Positions 22,532-32,423 of a stretch of DNA of 64,000 nt are shown in pieces. This stretch comes from Delftia tsuruhatensis (GTDB lineage: Bacteria > Pseudomonadota > Gammaproteobacteria > Burkholderiales > Burkholderiaceae_C). Positions within the stretch are counted from its first letter, which is position 1. Each line of letters begins with the position of its first letter. Under the pieces are notes generated by a model. It ran no database searches. It was not told where the DNA came from and worked only from the letters and a program-made list of their open reading frames with translations. Both the position numbers and the translations under genes were made by a program. The stretch covers positions 434,001-498,000 of the forward strand of contig NZ_LR813084.1 of assembly GCF_903815225.1 (NCBI RefSeq). Reading direction: 5' to 3'.

Positions 22532-22978
22532 ATGAAGAAAGTTTCTGCATGGACCCTGGCTGCCCTGGTCGCCACCACGGCCTTGCCGGCGTCCGCCCAG
22601 TTCGCCAAGTCCGAGGACGCCATCAAGTACCGGCAGGGCGCGCTGGCCGTGCTGGGCCAGCATTTCGGGCGTCTGGGCGCCATGGCCAATGGCAAGATCC
22701 CCTTCGACGCGAAGGCGGCACAGGAGGACGCCGAGGTGGTGGCCTTCATGGCCAGGCTGCCCTGGGCTGCATTTGGAGCGGGCACGGAGGGCGGAAAGGC
22801 CAAACCCGAAGTCTGGAAGGAGCAGACGAAATTCCACGATCTGTCCGACAAGATGCAGGCCGAGACTGCCAAGCTGGCGACTGCGGCCAAGTCGGGCAAC
22901 CTGGATCAGGTCAAGGCCGCCTTCGGTCCGGCGGCTGCCAGCTGCAAGGCTTGCCACGACAGTTTCCGCAGCCGCTGA
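22532..22978 (+). CDS. cytochrome c' / c556 family protein
   Basis: A 148-residue periplasmic cytochrome. A Sec signal ends at about residue 22 (LPASA). The heme motif CKACH is at 138-142, near the C-terminus as in the four-helix-bundle cytochrome c' fold. These bind NO or take part in electron transfer. AAAGGA precedes the ATG. It diverges from the cytochrome b561 gene across a 162-nt spacer. Confidence 0.93.
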   Translation: MKKVSAWTLAALVATTALPASAQFAKSEDAIKYRQGALAVLGQHFGRLGAMANGKIPFDAKAAQEDAEVVAFMARLPWAAFGAGTEGGKAKPEVWKEQTKFHDLSDKMQAETAKLATAAKSGNLDQVKAAFGPAAASCKACHDSFRSR

Positions 22979-22992
22979 TTGGCAGGACGATG

Positions 22993-23021
22993 AAAAAAAC
23001 CGGCCAGACGCCGGTTTTTTT
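22993..23021. terminator. bidirectional terminator
   Basis: AAACCGG and CCGGTTT form the stem, flanked by A7 and T7, so it can end transcription from both the cytochrome c' gene and the convergent thioredoxin gene. Confidence 0.85.
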
Positions 23022-23042
23022 CATGCCGCAGCTTGCACCGTA

Positions 23043-23546
23043 TCAGGCTTCGGCCAGCAGCTTTTCTATCAGCCGGTGCAACTCGGCGAAGTCGGGGGCG
23101 CCCACGTAGCGCTTCACGATCTCACCGCGCTTGTTGACGATGTAGGTGGTCGGGGTCAATTGCACATCGCCCCAGGCTTTGGCCACGGCGCCCGTGTTGT
23201 CCAGGGCCACCTTGAACGGCAGCTTGCGCGAGTCGGCGAAGTTCACCACATAGCTTGGCGGGTCGTAGCTCATGGCCACCGCCAGCGTGTCGAAGCCCCG
23301 GTCCTGGTACTTGTGGTGCGTGGCGATGATCTCGGGCATCTCCGCCACGCAGGTGGTGCAGCTCGTGGCCCAGAAGTTCACCAGGGTGACCTTGCCCTTG
23401 AGGTCGGCCGTGGTCTGCCTGCTGCCGTCGAGCAGCACGAAGGTGGACTGGGGCGCCGCCGCCTGGCCGGCGCCGGAGTACACCCATGCACCCATGCCGG
23501 CGGCTGTGGCGATCAATACGCCTGCGATCCAATGTTTGCTTGCCAT
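23043..23546 (-). CDS. TlpA-like membrane-anchored thioredoxin
   Basis: A 167-residue protein with an N-terminal signal anchor (about residues 6-24) and a periplasmic thioredoxin fold. The redox motif is CTTC in FWATSCTTCVAEMP, followed by the cis-Pro in LTPTTYIVNKRG. TlpA/ResA-type proteins reduce apocytochrome or copper-site cysteines, which fits the neighbouring cytochromes. The ATG lacks a ribosome site; CACAAT (23554-23559, minus strand) lies 7 nt before it, a leaderless layout. Confidence 0.9.
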   Translation of the reverse strand: MASKHWIAGVLIATAAGMGAWVYSGAGQAAAPQSTFVLLDGSRQTTADLKGKVTLVNFWATSCTTCVAEMPEIIATHHKYQDRGFDTLAVAMSYDPPSYVVNFADSRKLPFKVALDNTGAVAKAWGDVQLTPTTYIVNKRGEIVKRYVGAPDFAELHRLIEKLLAEA

Positions 23547-23668
23547 AGCGTCGATTGTGCCCAAAGTTGTGCCCGAAGGCCTGCACGCATGTCGTGCACT
23601 GGCTTTCGATGCCGGGCAAGGGCAAAAGTTCGGGTCCGCGGGAGGCAGGGTGTGCCGATAATGCCGGC

Positions 23669-24277
23669 ATGACATCAATGGCAGGCTTTTGGAGGCGCCG
23701 CGCACGGCGTGGCGTCCATGCGCTCGGACTTTCGCTGGCACTGGGTGCGCTGGCTGCGTGCAGTCCCAAGCTGGATTGGAGGCAGGTGACGGCCGAGGGC
23801 ACGCCGCTGCACTTGCTGCTGCCCTGCGATCCGCAGGTCGCCACCCGGCCGGTGGAACTGGGCCAGGGGATGGTGCAGATGTCCATGATGGGCTGCGATG
23901 CCGATGGCGCGACCTATGCGGTTTCCCATTTCCTGGTCAGCGAGCCCTCCAGGGCCGCCGAGATGCTGTCGTACTGGCAGGCCGCCGTGCTGGGCCGGAT
24001 GAATCCCGGAGCTGCGGGCCAGGCGCCCGCCGGTGCCAGGCAGCTGCATGCCAAGGAGGACGGACCTTTCTTGCCTGCTGGTGCGCTGAACCTGCCGCAG
24101 TCGCTTCGCACTACCTTCGAGGGCGTGGGCCCCCAGGGCTGGAAGCTGACGGCCTATGGCGTGTGGTTTGCACGAATGGAGCCGGGTGGCGCGCGCCTCT
24201 ACCATGCCGTGATCTACAGCGACAAGCCGCGCACAGACGAGGCCAACAGCTTTTTCGGCAGCCTGCAACTGCAATAG
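23669..24277 (+). CDS. putative lipoprotein of unknown function
   Basis: A 202-residue exported protein. After a basic N-terminus (RRRARRG) and a hydrophobic segment, a lipobox ALAAC places the lipidated Cys at 31. The mature part has two further Cys but no motif I recognise. It diverges from the thioredoxin gene. GATAAT (23657-23662) lies 6 nt before the ATG and no ribosome site is seen. A second in-frame ATG at 23678 is possible. Confidence 0.75.
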   Translation: MTSMAGFWRRRARRGVHALGLSLALGALAACSPKLDWRQVTAEGTPLHLLLPCDPQVATRPVELGQGMVQMSMMGCDADGATYAVSHFLVSEPSRAAEMLSYWQAAVLGRMNPGAAGQAPAGARQLHAKEDGPFLPAGALNLPQSLRTTFEGVGPQGWKLTAYGVWFARMEPGGARLYHAVIYSDKPRTDEANSFFGSLQLQ

Positions 24278-24396
24278 AGACAGGTTCCGGAGCCATGGAT
24301 GCGGGAGGCACCTGTGGCACGGGGCATGGCGCAGGGCTGTCGGCCGCCCTGCGCACGCACGCGCACGCCATAATCGACGCCGAACCCTGTGATTTC

Positions 24397-24858
24397 ATGA
24401 CCACGCGCATCCTTTTGCTCACCCACGCACCGCTGGCCCAGGCACTGCGCGAATGTGCCCTGCACGTATTCGCCGACAGCGCCGAGGATGTCCTCGCCCT
24501 GGATGTGCCCGCGCATGAGCCGCCGGAAGCCACCTTGATGCGTGCCGAGCAGTTGCTCGCGGAGTACGGTGGCCTGGCGGAACTGCCCACGCTGGTACTC
24601 ACCGATCTCTTCGGTGCCACGCCCTGCAATGTGGCACAGCGCCTTGTGGCGCAGTTGCCCCAGGGCCGCCTGGTGGCGGGGGTGAATCTGCCGATGCTGC
24701 TGCGCTCCATAGGCTATCGCCACGAGGCGCTGGAAGCCGTGGCCGAGCGTGCCGTGGCGGGAGGCAGCCACGGCGTGATGCAGGTGGGCGTGAACACACC
24801 CCAGAACCAGAGTCCGCGACCATCCCATGATCAAGACCCCTATCACCATCAGCAATAA
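24397..24858 (+). CDS. PTS system EIIA component, mannose/fructose class
   Basis: A 153-residue cytoplasmic phosphocarrier. His10 in LLLTHAPLAQAL is at the position of the phosphorylated histidine of EIIA-Man, and LVLTDLFGATPCNVA is the family's second motif. It receives phosphate from HPr. There is no EIIB or EIIC here, so it probably serves regulation, as in other Burkholderiales and Ralstonia (inference). The last 32 nt overlap ptsH in another frame, which ties the two translationally. No clear ribosome site. Confidence 0.9.
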   Translation: MTTRILLLTHAPLAQALRECALHVFADSAEDVLALDVPAHEPPEATLMRAEQLLAEYGGLAELPTLVLTDLFGATPCNVAQRLVAQLPQGRLVAGVNLPMLLRSIGYRHEALEAVAERAVAGGSHGVMQVGVNTPQNQSPRPSHDQDPYHHQQ

Positions 24859-25096
24859 ACTGGGCCTGCATGCCCGCGCCTCGGCCAAGCTCACCAAGCT
24901 CGCCGCCAGCTTCCCCTGCGAGGTCTGGATGAGCAAGGGGGAGCGGCGCATCAATGCCAAGAGCATCATGGGCGTAATGATGCTGGCTGCCGGCATGGGC
25001 TCGCAGGTGCTTCTGGAGACCGAAGGCGCCCAGGAGCAGGAGGCCATGGATGCGCTGACCGCACTGATCAACGACAAGTTTGGCGAAGGCCAGTGA
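24827..25096 (+). CDS. ptsH: phosphocarrier protein HPr
   Basis: An 89-residue cytoplasmic protein that shuttles phosphate from EI to EIIA. His15 in GLHARASAK is the phosphorylated residue, and Ser46 in NAKSIMGVM is the HPr-kinase target position. It begins inside the EIIA gene and is followed by a 117-nt spacer before ptsI. Confidence 0.97.
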   Translation: MIKTPITISNKLGLHARASAKLTKLAASFPCEVWMSKGERRINAKSIMGVMMLAAGMGSQVLLETEGAQEQEAMDALTALINDKFGEGQ

Positions 25097-25213
25097 GGTG
25101 TCGCAGCGCCGCTGGCGGCAGGTGAACACAACAGAGCAACACGCGCCGGACCTGGACGCTGCAGCAGTGCGACGGCCCGGGGCTTGCGCAGCAGCAGGCA
25201 AAGGACAGGCGCA

Positions 25214-26983
25214 ATGACGTTTGCAATCCACGGGCTGGCCGTTTCGCGCGGCATCGCCATCGGGCGTGCGGTGGTGGTCGCCTCCAGCCGCATGGAGGTG
25301 GTGCACTACTTCATCCGCCCCGACCAGGTCGAAGCGGAAATCGACCGTGCCCGCGGCGCGCGCAATGCAGTCATCGAAGAACTGCGCCGCCTGCAGGAAG
25401 AGATGCCCAAGGACGCTCCGGGCGAACTGGATGCCTTGCTGGACGTGCATTTGCTGCTGCTCCAGGACGAGGCTCTGGCCGCCGCCATAAAGCACTGGAT
25501 ATCCGAGCGCCTGTACAACGCGGAATGGGCGCTGACCACGCAGCTGGAGATCGTCTCGCGCCAGTTCGACGAGATGGAGGACGAATACCTGCGCGAACGC
25601 AAGGCGGACCTCGAGCAGGTGGTCGAGCGCATCTTGCGGCATATGAAGGGCATGGCCAGCCCCGTTCCCGCTCCTGCCGCGGCAGCTGGCGTCGCGGGTG
25701 ATGGCGCGCCGCAGCAGCCGCTGCTGCTCGACGGCGCGGCGGAGGCGCCGCTGGTCCTGGTGGCGCAGGACCTTTCGCCGGTGGACATGCTGCAGTTCAA
25801 GAGCCGATTGTTCGCCGGCTTCATCACCGCCGTGGGAGGGCGAACGTCGCACACGGCCATCGTGGCCCGCAGCATGGACATTCCTGCCGTCGTGGGGGCC
25901 CGTGCCGCAGGCCAGCTGATCCGCCAGGACGACTGGATCATCATCGACGGCAATGCGGGCATCGTCATCGTCGATCCCACGCCGATCATCCTGGCCGAGT
26001 ACGGATTCCGCCAGCGCCAGAACGAGCTGGAGCGCGAGCGGCTGTCCCGCCTGCGGCACACGCCCGCGCTGACGCTGGATGGCGAGCGCATCGAGCTGCT
26101 GGCCAATATCGAGCAACCCGGCGACGGGCCTGCGGCCGTGCATGTGGGGGCGGTGGGCGTGGGCCTGTTCCGTACGGAATTCCTGTTCATGGGCCGTGGC
26201 GGCAACCTGCCGGGCGAGGAGGAGCAGTACCGGGCCTACCGCGAGGCCGTGGACGGCATGCAGGGCATGCCCGTGACCATCCGCACCCTGGACGTTGGGG
26301 CGGACAAGCCGCTGGACAAGGCGCAGCCCAAGGACTACTACCTGAACCCCGCCCTGGGCCTGCGTGCCATTCGATGGAGCCTGGCCGACCCCGCCATGTT
26401 CCGCACCCAGCTTCGCGCCATACTGCGTGCGGCCGCGCACGGGCAGATCCACCTGCTGTTTCCCATGCTGGCCCACCAAAGCGAGATCGAACAAACCCTT
26501 GCCCAGGTACGGATGGCCCAAGGCGAACTGGACGCTCGTGGCGTGGTCTACGGCCCCGTCAAGCTGGGGGCCATGATCGAAGTGCCGGCGGCCGCGCTGA
26601 TGGTGCGTACCTTTCTGCGCTACTTCGACTTCCTGTCCATAGGCACCAACGATCTGATCCAGTACACGCTGGCCATAGACCGCGCCGACGAAACGGTGGC
26701 CCACCTCTACGATCCGCTGCACCCTGCCGTGCTCAAGTTGGTGGCCGATGTGATTGCCGAAGGCCGGGCACAGGGCAAGAGTGTCTGCGTCTGCGGCGAG
26801 GTGGCGGGCGACGTGGGCATGACCCGGCTGCTGCTGGGCCTGGGCCTGCGCAGCTTTTCCATGCATCCCGCGCAGATCCTGGCGGTCAAGCAGGAGGTCT
26901 TGCGCGCCGATACGCGCAAGCTCGCCCCCTGGGCCCAGGAAGTCGCCCGATCGGACCGTCCGGCCGCGATGCTGGCCACATGA
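25214..26983 (+). CDS. ptsI: PEP-protein phosphotransferase (enzyme I)
   Basis: EI (589 residues) takes phosphate from phosphoenolpyruvate and passes it to HPr. The active His213 lies in GGRTSHTAIVARS. The C-terminal PEP-binding barrel includes GLFRTEFLFM, the SIGTNDLIQYTLA segment and the late Cys in VCGEVAGD. Residues 148-178 form an unusual Ala/Pro/Gly-rich linker inside the N-terminal half. ATG 25214 gives a standard start; the in-frame start at 25184 is less likely. No terminator is seen right after it. Confidence 0.97.
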   Translation: MTFAIHGLAVSRGIAIGRAVVVASSRMEVVHYFIRPDQVEAEIDRARGARNAVIEELRRLQEEMPKDAPGELDALLDVHLLLLQDEALAAAIKHWISERLYNAEWALTTQLEIVSRQFDEMEDEYLRERKADLEQVVERILRHMKGMASPVPAPAAAAGVAGDGAPQQPLLLDGAAEAPLVLVAQDLSPVDMLQFKSRLFAGFITAVGGRTSHTAIVARSMDIPAVVGARAAGQLIRQDDWIIIDGNAGIVIVDPTPIILAEYGFRQRQNELERERLSRLRHTPALTLDGERIELLANIEQPGDGPAAVHVGAVGVGLFRTEFLFMGRGGNLPGEEEQYRAYREAVDGMQGMPVTIRTLDVGADKPLDKAQPKDYYLNPALGLRAIRWSLADPAMFRTQLRAILRAAAHGQIHLLFPMLAHQSEIEQTLAQVRMAQGELDARGVVYGPVKLGAMIEVPAAALMVRTFLRYFDFLSIGTNDLIQYTLAIDRADETVAHLYDPLHPAVLKLVADVIAEGRAQGKSVCVCGEVAGDVGMTRLLLGLGLRSFSMHPAQILAVKQEVLRADTRKLAPWAQEVARSDRPAAMLAT

Positions 26984-27027
26984 TGCGCGTGCCGGGTCGA
27001 TGATTGCGTAAAAAGTTACATCTTTAA

Positions 27028-27057
27028 TTGAGATTGATTCTCATTCTATGTTATAGT
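27028..27057 (+). promoter_or_regulatory. Fur-box promoter
   Basis: TTGAGA (27028-27033), an 18-nt spacer and TATAGT (27052-27057) form a near-consensus sigma-70 promoter. Over its -35 and spacer lies GAGATTGATTCTCATTCTA (27030-27048); its reverse complement matches the Fur consensus GATAATGATAATCATTATC at 14 of 19 positions. Fur with iron would block this promoter, so transcription is expected when iron is scarce. The local AT-richness contrasts with the GC-rich surroundings. Confidence 0.75.
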
Positions 27058-27063
27058 AGTCCC

Positions 27064-27277
27064 CAATGCAGCAAGAGACTCTCTGGTGGGGAATTCGAGC
27101 TGCAAGCCTTTTCAGTTTCATCGTGGGGCGACTCGCCAGGCCTGTTCAGCCTGCAGCAAGTCGGTTTGCCAGCCAGCGGTTTGCCGGTTAGCCAGGCTTT
27201 TTTTCTACGGTGCATCGAAAGGCGGTTTCCGCGACTCCATCAGTCAGGCAGGGCATGCGTCGGCACCCTGCCTTTTG
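27064..27277 (+). ncRNA. candidate iron-regulated small RNA
   Basis: The expected start is at 27064-27066. The sequence holds local hairpins (TGCAGC with GCTGCA; GGCGA with TCGCC) and a pyrimidine-rich single-stranded stretch CCTTTTCAGTTTC. A first possible end is the T-run at 27198-27205, a second the clear terminator at 27246-27276. A 41-codon frame starts at 27066 and stops just before the first T-run, but only about half of its codons end in G or C, unlike real genes here, so RNA is favoured over peptide. RyhB, PrrF and NrrF are functional analogues; homology is not claimed. Confidence 0.5.
27246..27277 (+). terminator. terminator of the candidate small RNA
   Basis: AGGCAGGG pairs perfectly with CCCTGCCT around a 12-nt loop, followed by TTTTG. 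Confidence 0.75.
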
Positions 27278-27299
27278 TATTTGCCGGCGCACGATCAGG

Positions 27300-27335
27300 A
27301 AAAAGCCCCTGTCAGCGAGGCTGGCAGGGGCTTTC
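27300..27335 (-). terminator. terminator of the lipoate operon
   Basis: Read on the minus strand, AAAGCCCCTGCCAGC pairs with GCTGACAGGGGCTTT (one mismatch) and is followed by TTCC. It lies 29 nt after the lipA stop. Confidence 0.8.
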
Positions 27336-27362
27336 GATGCGGTGGATCGATGCGCGCAGGGC

Positions 27363-28343
27363 TCAGACACCGGCCGCGTGCGCCTGCTGGTCAGCGTGGT
27401 AGCTGGAGCGGACCATGGCGCCCACGGCGGCATGCGTGAAGCCCATCCTGTAGGCTTCTTCCTCGAACATCTTGAAGGTATCGGGGTGCACGTAGCGGCG
27501 CACCGGCAGGTGGCTGTTGCTGGGAGCCAGGTACTGGCCTATGGTCAGCATGTCGATGTCATGCGCACGCATGTCGCGCATCACCTGCAGGATCTCCTCG
27601 TCGGTCTCTCCCAGGCCGACCATGATGCCGCTCTTGGTCGGGACCTTGGGGTGCAGGGCCTTGAACTTCTTGAGCAGGTTCAGCGAGAACTGGTAGTCCG
27701 AGCCTGGGCGCGCTTCCTTGTACAGTCGCGGCGCGGTCTCCAGGTTGTGGTTCATCACATCGGGTGGCGCGGCCTTGAGGATTTCCAGCGCACGGTCGTC
27801 GCGGCCGCGGAAGTCGGGCACGAGGATCTCGATCTGGGTCTGCGGCGAGAGTTCGCGGATGTTCTTGATGCACTCCACGAAATGGCCGGAGCCACCGTCG
27901 CGCAGGTCATCGCGGTCCACGCTGGTGATCACCACGTACTTCAGGCGCAGCTCGGCGATGGTCCTGGCCAGGTTCAGCGGCTCGTTCGCGTCCAGCGGAT
28001 CGGGGCGGCCGTGGCCCACGTCGCAGAACGGGCAGCGGCGCGTGCACTTGTCGCCCATGATCATGAAGGTGGCCGTGCCCTTGCCGAAGCATTCGCCGAT
28101 GTTGGGGCAGGAGGCTTCCTCGCAGACCGTGTGCAGCTTGTTGGCGCGCAGGATGTCCTTGATCTCGTAGAAGCGCGTGGTCGGACTGCCGGCCTTGACG
28201 CGGATCCACTCGGGCTTCTTGAGCGCTTCGCCATGCTCGACCTTGATCGGGATGCGCGAGAGCTTCGCTGCCGCCTTCTGCTTGGCCAGCGGGTTGTACT
28301 CGGCTTGGGACTGCGCTTCGCGCACGACGGTGTTGGTGGTCAT
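27363..28343 (-). CDS. lipA: lipoyl synthase
   Basis: A 326-residue radical-SAM enzyme that inserts two sulfur atoms into octanoyl groups on lipoyl-dependent enzymes. Both iron-sulfur clusters are visible: auxiliary Cys74, 79 and 85 ([12 protein letters not shown]) and radical-SAM Cys100, 104 and 107 (CTRRCPFC). The C-terminal VRSSYHA supplies the Ser that ligates the auxiliary cluster. It is the last gene of ybeD-lipB-lipA, 10 nt after lipB. Confidence 0.98.
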   Translation of the reverse strand: MTTNTVVREAQSQAEYNPLAKQKAAAKLSRIPIKVEHGEALKKPEWIRVKAGSPTTRFYEIKDILRANKLHTVCEEASCPNIGECFGKGTATFMIMGDKCTRRCPFCDVGHGRPDPLDANEPLNLARTIAELRLKYVVITSVDRDDLRDGGSGHFVECIKNIRELSPQTQIEILVPDFRGRDDRALEILKAAPPDVMNHNLETAPRLYKEARPGSDYQFSLNLLKKFKALHPKVPTKSGIMVGLGETDEEILQVMRDMRAHDIDMLTIGQYLAPSNSHLPVRRYVHPDTFKMFEEEAYRMGFTHAAVGAMVRSSYHADQQAHAAGV

Positions 28344-28353
28344 GGTTCTGGAG

Positions 28354-29055
28354 TCAGGGGGCGAGGCGGCGCTGCAGTTGAAGTCCCAGCACACGGGCGG
28401 CCTCGTCCCAGGTTGTCTGAACGCCGATTGTAGAAAGGTCCACCGTTTGCAGTCCTGCGTAGCCGCAAGGGTTGATCCGGCCGTAGGGTTCCAGGTCCAT
28501 GGCCACGTTGAGGGCCACGCCGTGGTAGGTGCAATGCCGGCTGACCTTGATGCCCAGAGCGGCGATCTTGCCCAGGCCGGTGAAGTCGGGTTCGGGTGGG
28601 GTGGAGCCAGGCTCACGAAGGCGCGGTCGCTGCTCCAGCATGGCATGGCTGCCCGGGTCGTCCAGACGCACGTAGATGCCCGGCGCTCCGGCCACGCGAT
28701 GGCCCGTCACGCCGAAATGCTCCAGCGTCCGCATGACCGCGTCCTCGATGCGAAAGACGTATTCCTTGACGAAGTAGCCCAGGCGCTGCAGGTCCAGCAA
28801 TGGGTAGGCGACAACCTGACCCGGGCCGTGGTAGGTGACCTGGCCGCCACGGTTCGTGGCGACCACAGGGATATCGCCGGGGCTCAGCAAGTGGTCACTT
28901 CTTCCTGCGAGGCCTTGCGTGAAATGCGGTGCATGCTCGCAGATCCAGAGCTCATCGCGCGTGCCGTCTCCGCGTCCGCGCGTGAAGTCCTGCATGGCCT
29001 GCACCGTGGCCCCGTAGTCCGTTCGGCCCAGCAGGCGCAGGTCCAGGGGGCTCAC
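28354..29055 (-). CDS. lipB: lipoyl(octanoyl) transferase
   Basis: LipB (233 residues) moves octanoyl groups from acyl carrier protein to lipoyl domains before LipA acts. [12 protein letters not shown] is the substrate loop, and the catalytic pair is Lys163 (GLGKIAALG) and Cys175 (SRHCTYHG). Residues about 134-157 form a Pro/Arg-rich insertion before the catalytic Lys that is not part of the usual fold. The GTG start overlaps the ybeD stop by 4 nt, so translation is coupled. Confidence 0.97.
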   Translation of the reverse strand: MSPLDLRLLGRTDYGATVQAMQDFTRGRGDGTRDELWICEHAPHFTQGLAGRSDHLLSPGDIPVVATNRGGQVTYHGPGQVVAYPLLDLQRLGYFVKEYVFRIEDAVMRTLEHFGVTGHRVAGAPGIYVRLDDPGSHAMLEQRPRLREPGSTPPEPDFTGLGKIAALGIKVSRHCTYHGVALNVAMDLEPYGRINPCGYAGLQTVDLSTIGVQTTWDEAARVLGLQLQRRLAP

Positions 29056-29369
29056 AGCACCACTTTCACCAGCGGGTGCGAGGTGAAGGCACGGTACAGG
29101 TCGTCGAGTTGCTCGCGGCTGGTGGCGGTCACCGTGACGGTGACGCCCAGGTACTTGCCGCTGCTGCTGGGGCGCAGCTCGATGGTGCTGGCATCGAAGC
29201 CCGGATCGAAGCGTTCGGCGATCTGCGTGATCTCATGCACCAGGTGCTCGGACTTCACGCCCATGACCTTGATGGGAAAGCGCGACGGATACTCGATCAG
29301 CGAGTCCTTGCGCGGATCGGGCGTGGCATCGCCCGGGACGGAGGAAGGTGGAGAGGTGGGATCGCTCAT
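29052..29369 (-). CDS. ybeD: YbeD-like DUF493 protein
   Basis: A 105-residue ACT-like protein: [39 protein letters not shown]. Its function is unproven; it is conserved next to lipB in proteobacteria, so an allosteric or accessory role in lipoylation is inferred. First gene of the operon; a CACAAT hexamer about 40 nt upstream on the minus strand could be its -10. Confidence 0.92.
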   Translation of the reverse strand: MSDPTSPPSSVPGDATPDPRKDSLIEYPSRFPIKVMGVKSEHLVHEITQIAERFDPGFDASTIELRPSSSGKYLGVTVTVTATSREQLDDLYRAFTSHPLVKVVL

Positions 29370-29561
29370 GGGTGAATCAAGGTTAATCGCTTGTCGGCGA
29401 AGGTGATTGTGCGCTATCGTTCGCGCCCACAGGCAGCCAGGGGCTGCCGCGCCGCAGCAAACCACCAGTACAAGAACAACAGGCCGCCGCGGGTGCTGCG
29501 GCACATGTTGGCCTGCAGCCACAACTTCCGCCCCCCGAGCCAAATTGGACATGCCCGTAAC

Positions 29562-29597
29562 AACCCCTATCTTCCGGCAGGGGTTTTTACTTATAAT
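29562..29597 (+). promoter_or_regulatory. hairpin and -10 element upstream of the atp operon
   Basis: AACCCCT and AGGGGTT make a 7-bp stem followed by TTT (29562-29588). Four nt later comes an exact TATAAT (29592-29597). No convincing -35 is found at 16-18 nt, because that position falls within the hairpin. The element may block read-through while promoting atp transcription. Confidence 0.45.
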
Positions 29598-29647
29598 CAG
29601 GGGCTTTGTGAAAAAGTCTTGCCTGGTCAGCGGCCTTCGAGAAATCC

Positions 29648-30130
29648 ATGAAAAACAACGCCGCCGACACAGACCTCGACTCGGAACTTGGTGACGAAGT
29701 TTCAGACTTCAAGCCCTTGACCGCGCAGGAAGCGCAGGACTGGCGGGCGCGCCATCCCCAGGTGTCGGTGTGGCGCATCGTGGCGGTGCAGGCGGTGGCT
29801 GGAGTGCTGACGGCACTGGTTGCGTGGCTGGTGACGGGGCGCGCGGCGGCAGGGTGGTCGGCTGCCTACGGGGCCTTGTCGGTGGTTCTTCCTGCGGCGC
29901 TTTTCGCACGTGCCGTGGTGCGCAGGCGGCCAGGTGGTGCCGCTGCGGCCATGGTGGGAATTTTTGGCTGGGAACTGGTGAAGCTGGTGCTGTGCATAGC
30001 CATGCTGGCGGCTGCACCCAGGCTGGTCCCGGGGCTGAGTTGGCTGGCGCTGCTGGCGGGCTTGGTGGTCGTCATGAAAACGTATTGGGTCGCACTGATA
30101 GTGCGCTCCAATGTCCGAAAAACCGATTGA
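29648..30130 (+). CDS. atpI: ATP synthase subunit I
   Basis: A 160-residue membrane protein with four hydrophobic segments after a charged N-terminus (about 45 residues). AtpI assists assembly of the c-ring and is not part of the final enzyme. Position at the head of the operon and hydrophobicity support the call; primary sequence in this family is poorly conserved. Confidence 0.88.
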   Translation: MKNNAADTDLDSELGDEVSDFKPLTAQEAQDWRARHPQVSVWRIVAVQAVAGVLTALVAWLVTGRAAAGWSAAYGALSVVLPAALFARAVVRRRPGGAAAAMVGIFGWELVKLVLCIAMLAAAPRLVPGLSWLALLAGLVVVMKTYWVALIVRSNVRKTD

Positions 30131-31315
<1,185 letters not shown>

Positions 31316-31352
31316 GAGCTCCGATCAACGCCCTAGATAGAAAGGTGTTGCC

Positions 31353-31823
31353 GTGAGTATCAACGCGACCCTGTTCGTTCAGGCCATCGTCTTCCTGATC
31401 CTGGTGCTGTTCACGATGAAGTTCGTGTGGCCCCCGATCGCGAAGGCGCTGGATGAGCGAGCCCAGAAAATCGCCGATGGCCTCGCTGCTGCCGACAAGG
31501 CCAAGACCGACCTGGCCGCCGCCAACAAGCGCGTCGAGCAGGAACTGGCCCAGACGCGCAACGAGACGGCATCGCGGCTTGCGGACGCCGAACGCCGTGC
31601 CCAGGCCATCATCGAGGAAGCCAAGGCCCGTGCCTCCGAGGAAGGCAACAAGATTGTCGCCGCTGCACGTGCCGAGGCCGAACAGCAGACAGTCCAGGCC
31701 CGTGAAGCCCTGCGCGAGCAGGTGGCTGCACTGGCTGTCAAGGGTGCCGAGCAGATCCTGCGCAAGGAAGTGGATGCCGGCGTTCATGCCGACCTGCTGA
31801 ACCGCCTGAAGACCGAGCTGTAA
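31353..31823 (+). CDS. atpF: ATP synthase Fo subunit b
   Basis: A 156-residue peripheral-stalk protein with one N-terminal membrane helix and a long charged coiled-coil ([18 protein letters not shown]). It begins with GTG, preceded by GAAAGGTG. Confidence 0.97.
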   Translation: MSINATLFVQAIVFLILVLFTMKFVWPPIAKALDERAQKIADGLAAADKAKTDLAAANKRVEQELAQTRNETASRLADAERRAQAIIEEAKARASEEGNKIVAAARAEAEQQTVQAREALREQVAALAVKGAEQILRKEVDAGVHADLLNRLKTEL

Positions 31824-31835
31824 GGAAGAGCAAAC

Positions 31836-32375
31836 ATGGCAGAACTCGCCACCATTGCCCGTCCTTACGCAGATGCCCTGTTCAAGGCCAGCGCCCAGCA
31901 GGGCGCTGACCTGTCCGGCACTGTTGCCTGGGCGGAGGAATTGGCGGCGATTGCCGCCAACCCGCAATTGCGCCAGCTGGCCGACGACCCCAAGGTGACC
32001 CACGAACAGCTGTTCGACGTCATCAGCGGCGTGGCCGGCTCGGCATTGCCCGATGCCGCGCGCAACTTTTTGCGCGTCATCATCGAAAACGGTCGACTGC
32101 AAGCCCTGCCCGAGGTGGTGGCCCAGTTCCGCGCCCTCGTGAACCGCGCCGGTGGCTCGTCCGACGCCGTGGTCCAAAGCGCATTCCCCATCGACGCCGC
32201 CGCACTGGCCGCACTCGGGGTTTCGCTGGAGAAGCGTTTCGGCCGCAAGCTGAACCTGTCGGTGCAGCAAGATCAGTCCCTGATCGGTGGCATCCGCGTC
32301 GTGGTGGGTGATGAAGTGCTTGACACCTCCGTCAAGGCCCGCCTGGAACAAATGAAAGCGGCCCTCACTGCGTAA
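31836..32375 (+). CDS. atpH: ATP synthase F1 subunit delta
   Basis: A 179-residue stalk subunit linking F1 to subunit b. [15 protein letters not shown] at the N-terminus and [25 protein letters not shown] at the C-terminus are the family signatures. Confidence 0.97.
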   Translation: MAELATIARPYADALFKASAQQGADLSGTVAWAEELAAIAANPQLRQLADDPKVTHEQLFDVISGVAGSALPDAARNFLRVIIENGRLQALPEVVAQFRALVNRAGGSSDAVVQSAFPIDAAALAALGVSLEKRFGRKLNLSVQQDQSLIGGIRVVVGDEVLDTSVKARLEQMKAALTA

Positions 32376-32423
32376 CCACGCGACTGAGGTCTCGGCTAAC
32401 CAAAGCTAAAGAAGGAAAGAGTC

